From: Selenomonadales bacterium
Lineage (GTDB): Bacteria; Bacillota; Negativicutes; Sporomusales; UBA7701
Direction: 5' to 3'
Length of the DNA: 64,000 bases
NCBI GenBank assembly: GCA_018434945.1
Contig: JAHDOI010000038.1
Span: forward strand, 20,502 to 84,501
Both the position numbers and the translations under genes were made by a program. Below, one piece after another: positions 14,902 to 23,143 of the stretch (the stretch's first letter is position 1; every line of letters starts with the position of its first letter). The notes below the pieces were generated by a model. That model did no database searches, was not told where the DNA came from, and saw only the letters and a list, made by a program, of their open reading frames with translations.

Positions 14902-16934
14902 GTGTTTCGTAAAGCTGCAGTCGGTCTAGCAGGTGAAAGTCCTGCCCTGGCAATTAACCAGTTCGGCCAGGTAGCTATGGTGCACGTATGCGGAGCAATC
15001 CAAATGCGGAAACGGCACCGACTAACGTGTCTTCAGTTGGCTGGGCCTAGACAAAAGTCTAGGTCCGGTCATACTCCAGCCAGTAGGAGCGAGCAAACAT
15101 ACAGCCCGTAACGTAAGTGAACCTCTGTGCAGTGTCGTTAATTTCACCCTGGCGGTTATAGCTGGAAGAGCCAGGCATGGAGTTGTCGAGCCTTTAGAAC
15201 GGGGGCGAAGACTGGAATCCTTGTTGGATAAACTGGTTAAGTGAAGACAAGGAGACTCCCGGCATATAGAGGATGGGATGTAAGCAAAGACGATTGCGGA
15301 ACGAAAGAGACCCTGCCCTGTTTTGGCACCCACCAAATAACCGAGGATATAAGGGAAAACACCGAAATTCCGAGGGATGCAGGACCAGGGAGTCGGAGGG
15401 GCCCATAGTACCAGTGAAGTGCAAGACAACAAAACTTGTATGAGGGAAGGAGCCCTGCCTCTGCCACGCTGATCGAAGGAGGATGCACTGGGTGATTGCT
15501 CAAAAGGCTATAAACACCCTAGAAAAGGTGCGAGTATTCCAACGAAAGCTTTATCTATCAGCCAAGGCAGATCCGAAGCGAAAATACGGAGTATTGTACG
15601 ACAAGCTGTACCGAAAAGACGTACTCGAACTGGCGTGGCACAACGTGAAGTCCAATCGCGGCGCGGCAGGAATCGATGACCAAACCATACGGGACGTGGA
15701 AGAGTATGGCGCCCCCAAGCTCCTGGAGGAGCTTGGCGATACACTTCGCAAGAAGAAGTATCGTCCCCTCCCGGTTCGCAGGGTGTATATACCAAAGCCT
15801 GACGGAAGGCAACGACCGCTGGGGATTCCCGCAGTCAAAGACCGTATCGTTCAGGCAGCCACGAAGATAGTAATCGAACCGATATTTGAGGCGGGGTTCG
15901 CCCCCTTCTCTTACGGTTTCCGACCTAAGAAAAGTGCGGAAGACGCACTCAAGGACATCTACAAGTACATTAACTTTGGATGTCAGTGGGTTGTTGACGC
16001 AGACCTCAAAGCGTACTTCGATACTATCCCGCATGATAAACTCATTAAGCTGGTGATGCTCAGAGTAACAGACAAATCTGTAATAAAGCTGTTGAAGCTG
16101 TGGTTGAAAGCTGGCGTGATGGAAGATGATACCTTGAAGCAATCGCTTCTGGGCACGCCGCAAGGGGGAGTTATCTCCCCGTTGCTGGCGAACATCTACC
16201 TTAATGCTCTCGATCAGCTATGGGTCAAGCAGAACTATGGCGGAAAAGCGCACGATGCGCACCTCGTCCGCTATGCAGACGACTTTGTTATTCTTTGCGC
16301 AAAGAACCCTCAAAGGTACTTTGAAATCGCCAAGCAGAGACTTGCCAGACTTGATCTTGTCATCAACGAAGACAAGACCAAGATTAAACACGCTAAAGAG
16401 GGATTTAGATTCCTAGGCCACACGTTTATACTGGCTCCTTCGCGGAAAACAGGAAAACTGCGGTGCTACTACTATCCTTCGGAAAAGGCGATGGGATCGA
16501 TCAAGAGCAAGGTCAAGGCGATAGTGACAAGTAGTCAACACAAGGCACTGCCTGAAGTGGTTAGCTTGTTAAACCCTGTTCTTCGTGGATGGGGAAACTA
16601 TTACCGGACCGGAAACGCCAAAGAACGATTTGCAGATATTGACACATACGTTATGAACACACTCACGATAATGCTTCGGAAGAAACATCAGAGCCGAGCG
16701 AAAGGATGGAGGGACCATCCTCCGAGTTGGTACTATGACTATCACAAGCTGTATTGCTTAAAGAAGTCGGTATCAACGATAACGGATACCAATATCCGCT
16801 ACGGTAGGTCGCCCTGATGGTTCACCGTAAAGCTGAAGAAGAAGGTAGTTGGAAAGCCGTGTGAGGGAAAACCTCACGCACGGTTTGACGAGGGGTTTCT
16901 GAGGAGATAGCCTCAAATCAGCGACCTACTCTAC
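14902..16934 (+). mobile_element. Complete group II intron between ssb and rpsR
   Basis: The intron begins GTGTTTCG right after the ssb stop; the family consensus is GUGYG, so base 5 deviates. A ~580-nt domain I-III region follows, including AGCAGGTGAAAGTCCTGCC, then the maturase gene. Domain V is the 34-nt hairpin GAGGGAAAACCTC with AAAGCCGTGT..ACGCACGGTTT (16853-16886). Domain VI follows and ends at CCTACTCTAC (16934). The insertion leaves the rpsR ribosome site (AAAGGAGG) intact directly after the 3' end. Splicing would restore the ssb-rpsR transcript. The exact ends should be confirmed by alignment. Confidence 0.9.
15492..16817 (+). CDS. ltrA: Group II intron reverse transcriptase/maturase (LtrA type)
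   Basis: An intron-encoded protein of ~441 residues. Reverse-transcriptase blocks are in order: GIPAVKDRIVQAA, FSYGFRPKKSAEDAL, VDADLKAYFDTIPH, GTPQGGVISPLLANIYLN and the catalytic YADDFVIL (near residue 255). The maturase X region GWGNYYRTGN lies near 355. The protein ends about 35 residues later, with no HNH endonuclease motif, so retrohoming would be endonuclease-independent. GTG 15492 is favoured: AAGGAGG lies at 15476-15482 and ATG 15483 directly abuts it. It helps splicing and reverse-splices the intron into DNA. The frame is intact, so the intron may be active. Confidence 0.93.
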   Translation: MIAQKAINTLEKVRVFQRKLYLSAKADPKRKYGVLYDKLYRKDVLELAWHNVKSNRGAAGIDDQTIRDVEEYGAPKLLEELGDTLRKKKYRPLPVRRVYIPKPDGRQRPLGIPAVKDRIVQAATKIVIEPIFEAGFAPFSYGFRPKKSAEDALKDIYKYINFGCQWVVDADLKAYFDTIPHDKLIKLVMLRVTDKSVIKLLKLWLKAGVMEDDTLKQSLLGTPQGGVISPLLANIYLNALDQLWVKQNYGGKAHDAHLVRYADDFVILCAKNPQRYFEIAKQRLARLDLVINEDKTKIKHAKEGFRFLGHTFILAPSRKTGKLRCYYYPSEKAMGSIKSKVKAIVTSSQHKALPEVVSLLNPVLRGWGNYYRTGNAKERFADIDTYVMNTLTIMLRKKHQSRAKGWRDHPPSWYYDYHKLYCLKKSVSTITDTNIRYGRSP

Positions 16935-16948
16935 AAAGGAGGTTTAGT

Positions 16949-17182
16949 ATGAAACGCGATGGAAAAGGCCGCAAACCGAAGAAAAAAGTTTGCAGTTTCT
17001 GCGTGGACAAAGTCGAGTCCATTGATTATAAAGAGGTACCCAAGCTGCGCCGCTACACCACCGAACGCGGCAAGATCCTGCCCCGCCGCATCTCGGGCAA
17101 CTGCGCCAAGCACCAGCGCCAGCTCACCGTCTCTATCAAGCGGGCCCGCAACATGGCCCTGCTGCCCTTCACCGCAGAGTAA
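16949..17182 (+). CDS. rpsR: 30S ribosomal protein S18
   Basis: A 77-residue S18 with the Cys-rich start [18 protein letters not shown] and the core [22 protein letters not shown]. It partners S6 in the 30S platform. The AAAGGAGG ribosome site lies just 3' of the intron end. Expression from the rpsF promoter requires transcription through the 2-kb intron. Three Cys are kept, suggesting the zinc-type S18 variant. Confidence 0.96.
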   Translation: MKRDGKGRKPKKKVCSFCVDKVESIDYKEVPKLRRYTTERGKILPRRISGNCAKHQRQLTVSIKRARNMALLPFTAE

Positions 17183-17190
17183 CGAATTAC

Positions 17191-17224
17191 GGAAAGCACC
17201 CCTTTGAGGGTGCTTTCTATTTCT
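17191..17224 (+). terminator. Terminator of the rpsF-ssb-rpsR operon
   Basis: A 10-bp stem GAAAGCACCC/GGGTGCTTTC (17191-17215) is followed by TATTTCTAT. Confidence 0.8.
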
Positions 17225-17345
17225 ATATGGGAATGTCGCCGATTGTTGTGCGAAAAAGCCCGAAAACGGCGCGCTCCGCTATCGCTGCCTCGTGATATAA
17301 TAAATAACAGGCAAGCATAAACGGCGTTTTTTCAGGAGGTTCCCG

Positions 17346-17825
17346 ATGGCCGACGAACATAGTCGCATAGCAGAGATTATGCAAGCATTGCCGGAAAATG
17401 AACGACAGATGGTAAATGTAATCAACCAGATACAGGAACAAAAGGGATTTATCTCGCGGGACGATCTGCGGGACCTCGCGGCACAGACAGGGCAGCCGGA
17501 ATCTTCGCTCGAGGGGCTGGTAAGCTTCTTCAGTTCTTTTCGCACCCGGCCGGTGGGAAGAAACCGTGTATCGGTGTGCTACGGAACGGCCTGCTACACC
17601 CGGGGGGCCGACCGGTTACACGACCGCCTGACCGGCGAACTCGAACTTGATGCCGACGGCACGTCCGCCGACGGGTTCATCACGATCGACAAAGTCCAGT
17701 GCGTCGGCGCATGCAGCCTGGCGCCCGTGCTTGTCTGCAACGGCACGCTCGAGGGCAAGGTCAAATCGCACCAAATGCCGGCGAAACTGAGGGAACTAAG
17801 GGAAGACGATGCAAAGCGCGGCTGA
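17346..17825 (+). CDS. NuoE/HndA-type [2Fe-2S] thioredoxin-like subunit
   Basis: A 159-residue protein. The N-terminal helical part (~1-75) is followed by a thioredoxin-like ferredoxin with ligands in VCYGTACYTRGA and CVGACSLAPV, the C-x4-C ... C-x3-C pattern of NuoE and HndA. It passes electrons from the flavoprotein next to it. A good ribosome site (CAGGAGG) precedes ATG 17346. It overlaps the next gene by 17 bp. It starts a three-gene module that lacks any catalytic hydrogenase or formate dehydrogenase in the window. Confidence 0.9.
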   Translation: MADEHSRIAEIMQALPENERQMVNVINQIQEQKGFISRDDLRDLAAQTGQPESSLEGLVSFFSSFRTRPVGRNRVSVCYGTACYTRGADRLHDRLTGELELDADGTSADGFITIDKVQCVGACSLAPVLVCNGTLEGKVKSHQMPAKLRELREDDAKRG

Positions 17826-19848
17826 GAAGCTGTTTTCCACCGTCAGAGCAAAACTGCAAATCGCCCCCCTAAAATATACTCCCCCTCCTCCCGCGGCGCA
17901 GCAGCAGCCTCGGGCCGAGCGAGAAATAGCCCTCCAGCTGGCCGACCGCTGCGGGCTGAGGAAAATCCCGCAGCACCTCCGGGAAATAGCCGAGCAGGGG
18001 CATGCCCTCCTGTGTCCGGCCAACATGTCGCGTATCAACGTGGGCATGGCTTCCTGCGGACAGGCGGCCGGAGCCGGTCCTTGGGCCGCGCGTCTGGCTG
18101 CCCGGCCGGACTTCGCCGACAGAGTGCTCGTCCGCAACGTCGGCTGTCTCGGCGCCTGCTTCGGCGAGCCGCTGGTGGACGTCCGCACCCCCGATGGCCT
18201 GCATTACTTATTCGGGCAGGTCTCCAGCGAAACACACTGGCCGATCATCCGCACCGCCCAGCAGCGGTCCTTGCAGCGCGGCGCGTGGCTCGTGCTGCGC
18301 GAACGCCGCCCCGGGGTTTTCACCGGCTTTGAGGATTTGGCAATAGAAAAGTCGTACAGAGACTCCTTTGCCGCTTTTTTTGAGCATCAAAAACGGCGCA
18401 TCACCGGCAACTGCGGACTGATCGATCCCCTCAGCCTGCCGGAATATGTTGCCACAGGCGGCTATTTTGCTTTTGCCAAGGCACTTTTGGAGCGCCGCCC
18501 GGAAGACATCGTCGCCGAAATTTCCGCCTCGGGCCTAAGAGGGCGGGGCGGCGGCGGCTACCGGACAGGCTGGAAATGGGAAGCAGCGGCCGCCAGCAGC
18601 GACCGTCGGCGGTTTGTCATCGCCAATGCCGATGAAGGCGACCCCGGCGCTTACATGGACCGAACGCTGATGGAAAGCGACCCGCACCGGGTACTGGAAG
18701 GAATCATGCTCGCCGCCTATGCCTGCGGCGCCGGCGAAGCTTACATCTTTGTGCGGCACGAGTACCCACTGGCAGTGGCGAGGCTGCGGCGGGCCATCGG
18801 TGATGCCCGCGGCGCCGGCCTGCTGGGGGAAAGCATACTGGGAACCGCTTTTGCCCTCGAGGTCGGTATTATTCAAAGCGGCGGCGCGTTCGTCTGCGGC
18901 GAGGAATCTTCCCTGCTCCAGGTCATGCAGGGGCGGCGAGGCGAACCGTGGCCGCGCCCGCCTTATCCGGCGCAGCGGGGCCTCCATGGCCACCCGACTG
19001 TCATCAACAACGTGGAAACCCTGGCCAATGTCCCGTGGATTATCGCCCGCGGCGCCGAAGCCTTTCGCGAGGCAGGCAACGACGACAGCCCGGGGACAAA
19101 AATATTCTGCCTTACCGGCGACATCCCAAACACCGGCTTCATCGAAGTACCCTTAGGCGCCGGCGCCCGGACGGTTGTGGAAAAAATCGGCGGCGCCGCG
19201 CACCGTGATGTCAAAGCACTGCAAATCGGCGGACCTTCAGGCGGCATCGTCCCTTACACAGATTTCGCCATGGACTTTACGTCGCTCAATACGGCGGGGG
19301 CCATGATCGGTTCCGGGGGGCTCGTCGTTCTCGATAAATCGCGGTGCCTGGTAGACCTGGCCCGGCACCTGACCAGCTTTATGACTGAGGAATCCTGCGG
19401 ACAGTGCCTGTTTTGCCGGGATGGTTTGGCGCGCCTCGCTAACCTGCTTGAAAACCTGACGAACGGCACAGGAGATCCCGGTCAGCTCGAAGAACTTGCC
19501 GAGCTGAGCCGGGCCGTAGCCAGTCTGTCGCTGTGCTCTCTGGGAAGAACGGCCGTAAACCCGCTGTTGACCACCCTCCGGCATTTCCGCGGCGAATACG
19601 ACGCCCACATCGCCGGAACCTGTCCGGCCGTTTATTGCAAACCCCTGATCCGCTTCGAGATTATCCCTTTCCGCTGCACCGACTGCCAGGGCTGCCTCGA
19701 CTGCCCCGTACAGGCGATCAGCTACCAGGCCGGCAAAGGGGCGCTGGGATACACCTTCGATCACGGCAAGTGTACCCGCTGCCGGGCCTGCGCCGAGATC
19801 TGCCCCCACAATGCCATCCGGGCGGTTACCGGAGGTGTGGCGCCATGA
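17809..19848 (+). CDS. NuoF/HndC-type NADH-binding flavoprotein subunit with extra [4Fe-4S] domains
   Basis: A 679-residue protein. The N-terminal ~170 residues are a thioredoxin-like domain with VGMASCGQAAGA and CLGACFGEPLVDV. The NuoF core follows: NADH site GRGGGGYRTGWKWE (near 245), FMN site ANADEGDPGAYMDR, and the [4Fe-4S] ligands ESCGQCLFCRDG with CSLGRTA. The C-terminus has two ferredoxin motifs, CTDCQGCLDCP and CTRCRACAEICP. The first of these is one residue shorter than the usual C-x2-C-x2-C-x3-C. It oxidises or reduces NAD(H) and exchanges electrons with Fe-S partners in the cytoplasm. It overlaps both neighbours, so it is translated as one unit with them. Confidence 0.92.
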   Translation: MQSAAEKLFSTVRAKLQIAPLKYTPPPPAAQQQPRAEREIALQLADRCGLRKIPQHLREIAEQGHALLCPANMSRINVGMASCGQAAGAGPWAARLAARPDFADRVLVRNVGCLGACFGEPLVDVRTPDGLHYLFGQVSSETHWPIIRTAQQRSLQRGAWLVLRERRPGVFTGFEDLAIEKSYRDSFAAFFEHQKRRITGNCGLIDPLSLPEYVATGGYFAFAKALLERRPEDIVAEISASGLRGRGGGGYRTGWKWEAAAASSDRRRFVIANADEGDPGAYMDRTLMESDPHRVLEGIMLAAYACGAGEAYIFVRHEYPLAVARLRRAIGDARGAGLLGESILGTAFALEVGIIQSGGAFVCGEESSLLQVMQGRRGEPWPRPPYPAQRGLHGHPTVINNVETLANVPWIIARGAEAFREAGNDDSPGTKIFCLTGDIPNTGFIEVPLGAGARTVVEKIGGAAHRDVKALQIGGPSGGIVPYTDFAMDFTSLNTAGAMIGSGGLVVLDKSRCLVDLARHLTSFMTEESCGQCLFCRDGLARLANLLENLTNGTGDPGQLEELAELSRAVASLSLCSLGRTAVNPLLTTLRHFRGEYDAHIAGTCPAVYCKPLIRFEIIPFRCTDCQGCLDCPVQAISYQAGKGALGYTFDHGKCTRCRACAEICPHNAIRAVTGGVAP

Positions 19849-20480
19849 AAAAGACCGTCAACCTCACCGTGGACGGGCGGCCGTTCGCGGCCCAAGCCGG
19901 CGAACCGCTGCTGCCGGCCCTGAACGCAGCGGGATTTGCCATCCCGGCTCTGTGTTATCATCCCCGCCTGGCACCTCAGCGCCGGTGCAGCCTCTGTATC
20001 GTCGAAGTGCGCAGCCAGGGACGGTGGGAAGCAAGCCACGCATGCACTCTTCTCGCCGAAACCGGGCTTGAGATCCGCACCGTCTCCCTCGGCATCCACC
20101 GCTTCAGGGCCCTCGCGGCCCAAATGCTGCTGCTGCGCGGACCGTTTAATGCTCCGGCGGTTGCCGCCATGCTTGAGGAAGTGCTGTCAGCGGCCGGAGC
20201 GAGCGGTTACGCCGCCCCATCGCCGCAGCCACCCGGCGGCGACGACCAGTCAGGCATGGCCAGGGGGTGTATCCTCTGCGGCCGCTGTATCGCCATCTGC
20301 CGGAAAATCGGCAGAAACTACCTGACCTTTCTCGACAAAGGACAAAAACTCCGGATAAGCTGTGTGCCGGGCGGAGCGAATGGCTGCGGTACCTGTCAGG
20401 CCTGCGTAAGCGTTTGCCCGACCGCCTACATCAGGACCAACGGCCAAACAACTTTTTCGGACGGCCTTTACAGGCCGTAG
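19845..20480 (+). CDS. [2Fe-2S] plus [4Fe-4S] electron-transfer subunit (HndD/NuoG N-terminal type)
   Basis: A 211-residue protein. It has an N-terminal plant-type [2Fe-2S] domain (ALCYHPRLAPQRRCSLCIVEV and HACTL), then GCILCGRCIAICRKI and CGTCQACVSVCPTAYI [4Fe-4S] clusters. This equals the N-terminal Fe-S part of HydA/HndD or the beta part of NAD-dependent formate dehydrogenases, without the H-cluster or molybdenum domain. It would link the diaphorase pair before it to a catalytic subunit encoded elsewhere. ATGA overlap with the upstream gene. The partner enzyme is unknown; formate dehydrogenase and hydrogenase are the best guesses. Confidence 0.85.
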   Translation: MKKTVNLTVDGRPFAAQAGEPLLPALNAAGFAIPALCYHPRLAPQRRCSLCIVEVRSQGRWEASHACTLLAETGLEIRTVSLGIHRFRALAAQMLLLRGPFNAPAVAAMLEEVLSAAGASGYAAPSPQPPGGDDQSGMARGCILCGRCIAICRKIGRNYLTFLDKGQKLRISCVPGGANGCGTCQACVSVCPTAYIRTNGQTTFSDGLYRP

Positions 20481-20538
20481 CGGCGACAATGCGCCCTGGA
20501 ATCCGCCGTCAATTATGCTCTCAGGGAGGGGTGCCTGC

Positions 20539-21117
20539 GTGATCACCATCGGTATAATCATCTTCCCCCAGGTCGAAGAGATCGATTTCGTCGGACCTTA
20601 CGAAGTGCTGAGCTATATCAACAAAGTACGGCCCGGCAGCACCACCGTCATACTCGTGGCCGAGAACCCCGAGCCGGTAACCGCCTTCAACGGCTTGCGC
20701 GTCCTCCCCGATGCCACCCTGAAAGACTGCCCGCCGCTCGACATCATCGTCGTCCCCGGGGGCAAGGGACGCCTTGCCGCGATGAAGAACCCCGCCATCC
20801 TCGAATTCCTCCGCAGCCGCCGGCCACACGCCAAATATACCGCCTCCGTCTGCACCGGCGCTTTCCTGTTGGCCGAGGCAGGCCTGCTCGCCGGCAGGAA
20901 TGCCACCACCTACCACGCCGCCTTCGATGAACTGGCTTCGCACGGCGTGCGCGTCGTACCGTCCAAGGTGGTCCGTGACGGCGACATCGTCACAGCCGCA
21001 GGCGTCACCTCCGGGCTCGAACTGGGCTTCTGCCTGCTCCGGGAGCTGTTCGGCGCCGACCTCGCCCGGGAAGTGGCCCGGCGGATCGAGTACGATACCG
21101 ACGTCGGCGCCCTGTGA
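20539..21117 (+). CDS. DJ-1/PfpI family protein
   Basis: A 192-residue class-I glutamine-amidotransferase-like protein with IIIFPQVEEIDFVGPYEVLS at the start and the nucleophile elbow TASVCTGAFLLAEAGLL near residue 103. A catalytic-type His lies in ATTYHAAFDEL. The subgroup resembles the amidase domain of GlxA-type regulators and isonitrile hydratases. GTG 20539 has GGAGGGG 8 bases upstream. Its role is not clear; it may detoxify reactive aldehydes or hydrolyse a small substrate. It ends at a shared terminator. Confidence 0.85.
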   Translation: MITIGIIIFPQVEEIDFVGPYEVLSYINKVRPGSTTVILVAENPEPVTAFNGLRVLPDATLKDCPPLDIIVVPGGKGRLAAMKNPAILEFLRSRRPHAKYTASVCTGAFLLAEAGLLAGRNATTYHAAFDELASHGVRVVPSKVVRDGDIVTAAGVTSGLELGFCLLRELFGADLAREVARRIEYDTDVGAL

Positions 21118-21137
21118 ATAAATGACGGTTAAATAGA

Positions 21138-21172
21138 AACGGAGACAACCATCAGGCTGTCTCCGTTCTTGC
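21138..21172. terminator. Terminator after the PfpI gene (convergent)
   Basis: AACGGAGACA/TGTCTCCGTT, a 10-bp stem, followed by CTTGC on plus. On minus the stem is followed by TCTATTTAACC, so it may serve both convergent genes. Confidence 0.65.
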
Positions 21173-21180
21173 CGCACGGG

Positions 21181-21942
21181 CTACTTGATCTCGTCCAGCA
21201 GCATATCGTACACCGAGTGGGGCGTCACCGCCTGCCAGCCGGGATCGGCGGGCGCGGGGCGCATCTTTCCGGTCTCGTCGTATAGCATCCGGGCAGCCGT
21301 GCGGTACTTTTTCGCCGCCGGCTGGAAATCCACCGTCGAGATAGCGTGCTTCGTGCCGTCCTTAGCCTTCTCGTAAATCATCAGCACCTCGACGCTCGTC
21401 TGCCCGCCACCGGCGCGCACCGAAGCAGGCTTATACAGATAATACGCGTTGTTGGCGGTCGATTTCACCAGATACTTGAAGCCAGGCAGCGCGTACGGCG
21501 GCGGCGTCGCGTTCACCGCCAGCCCGTGGCCCTTGCAGTACTCCACCACCGCCGCCATGATCCGTTCTGTATCCGAACCGGGGATCACATATTCCCAGCT
21601 CCCCCCGGCAGTATCGGCCGAAATCACCTGGCCGGCCTCGCCGTACAGCAGCTTCGCCTTCACGGCGACCAACTGCTCGGAAGGCCTGAACACGGCATCC
21701 CAGCTCTCGGTCTTGACGCCGTTCTTGATCTCGCGCTTCGTAAACCGGAGCATGAGCGACACATCATTACCGCTTACCCTTACGGTGGCGGGATCGAGTG
21801 AGACACTGTCGCCGCCGGCGACGGTCAGCAGCGTGGCGAACTGCGGCGCCTGTTTGGCAGGCGGCGCGGCCTGCTTAGTACCGCCGCAGCCGGCCAGGGC
21901 GGCGGAAAGCAGCGCAATCAGGACGATCGAAGTCAGACGCAT
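21181..21942 (-). CDS. Putative lipoprotein of unknown function
   Basis: A 253-residue exported lipoprotein. The signal peptide MRLTSIVLIALLSAALAGCGG ends in lipobox LAGC. A Pro/Ala/Lys-rich linker and a mostly beta domain follow (TVRVSGNDVSLMLRFTKREI, and later EVLMIYEKAKDGTKHAISTVDF). I do not recognise the family. The ATG at 21942 is preferred because AAGGGGAG sits 6 bases upstream; the upstream start at 21966 would add eight polar residues before the signal peptide. It sits 3' of the AraC gene on the same strand. Confidence 0.75.
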   Translation of the reverse strand: MRLTSIVLIALLSAALAGCGGTKQAAPPAKQAPQFATLLTVAGGDSVSLDPATVRVSGNDVSLMLRFTKREIKNGVKTESWDAVFRPSEQLVAVKAKLLYGEAGQVISADTAGGSWEYVIPGSDTERIMAAVVEYCKGHGLAVNATPPPYALPGFKYLVKSTANNAYYLYKPASVRAGGGQTSVEVLMIYEKAKDGTKHAISTVDFQPAAKKYRTAARMLYDETGKMRPAPADPGWQAVTPHSVYDMLLDEIK

Positions 21943-22121
21943 GAGAACTCCCCTTTCGAAAATCACACCGCTACAATTCGCCCCCGGGCAGGGAGTTACC
22001 TCCCCGCTATTCCTGATAAATAAGTCCGGTGTGAAAGCGGCAAGGCTTTCTGTCAGTCTCTTTTGCGCGTTTTGCGGCGCGGGGAAGACGGTTCTTGTAA
22101 AACCTGCCCGTCGCGGGCATG

Positions 22122-22151
22122 AAAACGCCGCCGGCGTGCCGGCGGCGTTTG
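22122..22151 (-). terminator. Terminator of the AraC-family gene
   Basis: On the minus strand AACGCCGCCGG/CCGGCGGCGTT forms an 11-bp stem directly after the stop codon, followed by TTCATG; a strong stem with a short T tract. Confidence 0.7.
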
Positions 22152-22152
22152 T

Positions 22153-22983
22153 CTACCTTATATACTGGCGGGGCGTCACCCCGAATTTCTTCTTGAAAGC
22201 CTTGTGGAAGTGGCTTTGGTCGCAGAATCCCGTCTCCATCGCCACGGTGACGATTTTTCCGCCGTGGGCCAAAAGGTCGGCCGCCTTAGCCAGACGGATG
22301 TCGAGCTGATACACATGCGGTGGAACGCCGACCGTCCGCTCGAACACCCGGCAGAGATGAAAAGGGCTGAAGCCGGCGATTGCCGCCAGCGTCGCGATCG
22401 GCACATTCTCGTGGCAGCAGTCGCCGAGGTACTCGCACACCCGCCGCACCGCCCCCGTCTCGTCGCCGGTCGGCGGCCAGGCGTCCCGTCGGCGGGAGTG
22501 GCGGTTGACCAGCAGGGAAAAAACCTCCCGCAGCAAACATTCCTTCGCCAGCTGCGACTCCGGCGAGGCTGCCAGCCCATGCAGGCGGAGAATCTTCCCG
22601 TACAGTTCGTCGTCCTGTAAGAGCGGCACGGAGAAATGGGCCTCCGAACCCTCCCGTCCCGGCAGTTCCGCCAGCAAGGCGGAAAAAAGCTCGCGGCTTA
22701 TCCGCAGCGACCGGCTCGAGTAGCTGGTGCCGAAAGGGATTTCGCCGGCGTGGGCCTCGCCCCACTCGCTGACGAAGATCGACCCCGGAGTGATGCAGTA
22801 TTTCTGGCGGCGGCTCTCGCTGATCCGTACGCCCGCCTCGGCGACGCTCAGGCTGAATACCCCGTGCACATGCCGTGGCACATGGCGGGTAACACCGACG
22901 CCGCGGTAAAGTTCCAGCCCCGGGATTTCCCCCACGCGGCAATAGCTGATCGCGTCCGCCGGGGGGCCGAGACGCCCGATCAT
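22153..22983 (-). CDS. AraC-family transcriptional regulator
   Basis: A 276-residue regulator. An N-terminal cupin-like AraC_binding domain (HVPRHVHGVFSLSVAEAG, then ITPGSIFVSEWGEAHAG) is followed by two C-terminal HTH motifs (ATLAAIAGFSPFHLCRVF and VAMETGFCDQSHFHKAFKKKFG). This matches the chemosensor-type AraC proteins that bind a small hydrophobic effector. I prefer the ATG at 22983, with TTGGGAG 9 bases upstream. It is divergent from an MFS exporter, which is its likely target. Confidence 0.88.
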   Translation of the reverse strand: MIGRLGPPADAISYCRVGEIPGLELYRGVGVTRHVPRHVHGVFSLSVAEAGVRISESRRQKYCITPGSIFVSEWGEAHAGEIPFGTSYSSRSLRISRELFSALLAELPGREGSEAHFSVPLLQDDELYGKILRLHGLAASPESQLAKECLLREVFSLLVNRHSRRRDAWPPTGDETGAVRRVCEYLGDCCHENVPIATLAAIAGFSPFHLCRVFERTVGVPPHVYQLDIRLAKAADLLAHGGKIVTVAMETGFCDQSHFHKAFKKKFGVTPRQYIR

Positions 22984-23143
22984 AGACGTCATCTCCCAAC
23001 AGCGCAAAATAATACAATAAATCGACGGCCAAAGCGGCGAAAATGGCAGTAAAGCAATAAAGGGCCGCCCGCTGTTCCCATTATATACCATGGCGGATGC
23101 GGCGGGAAGAGCTTTTCGGCTAACGAAAAAGGGGGAATATCCG

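Noticed and set aside
14902..15480. Short protein frames in the 5' part of the intron
   Set aside because: This stretch is the ribozyme (domains I-III); the frames have no ribosome sites and no recognisable products.
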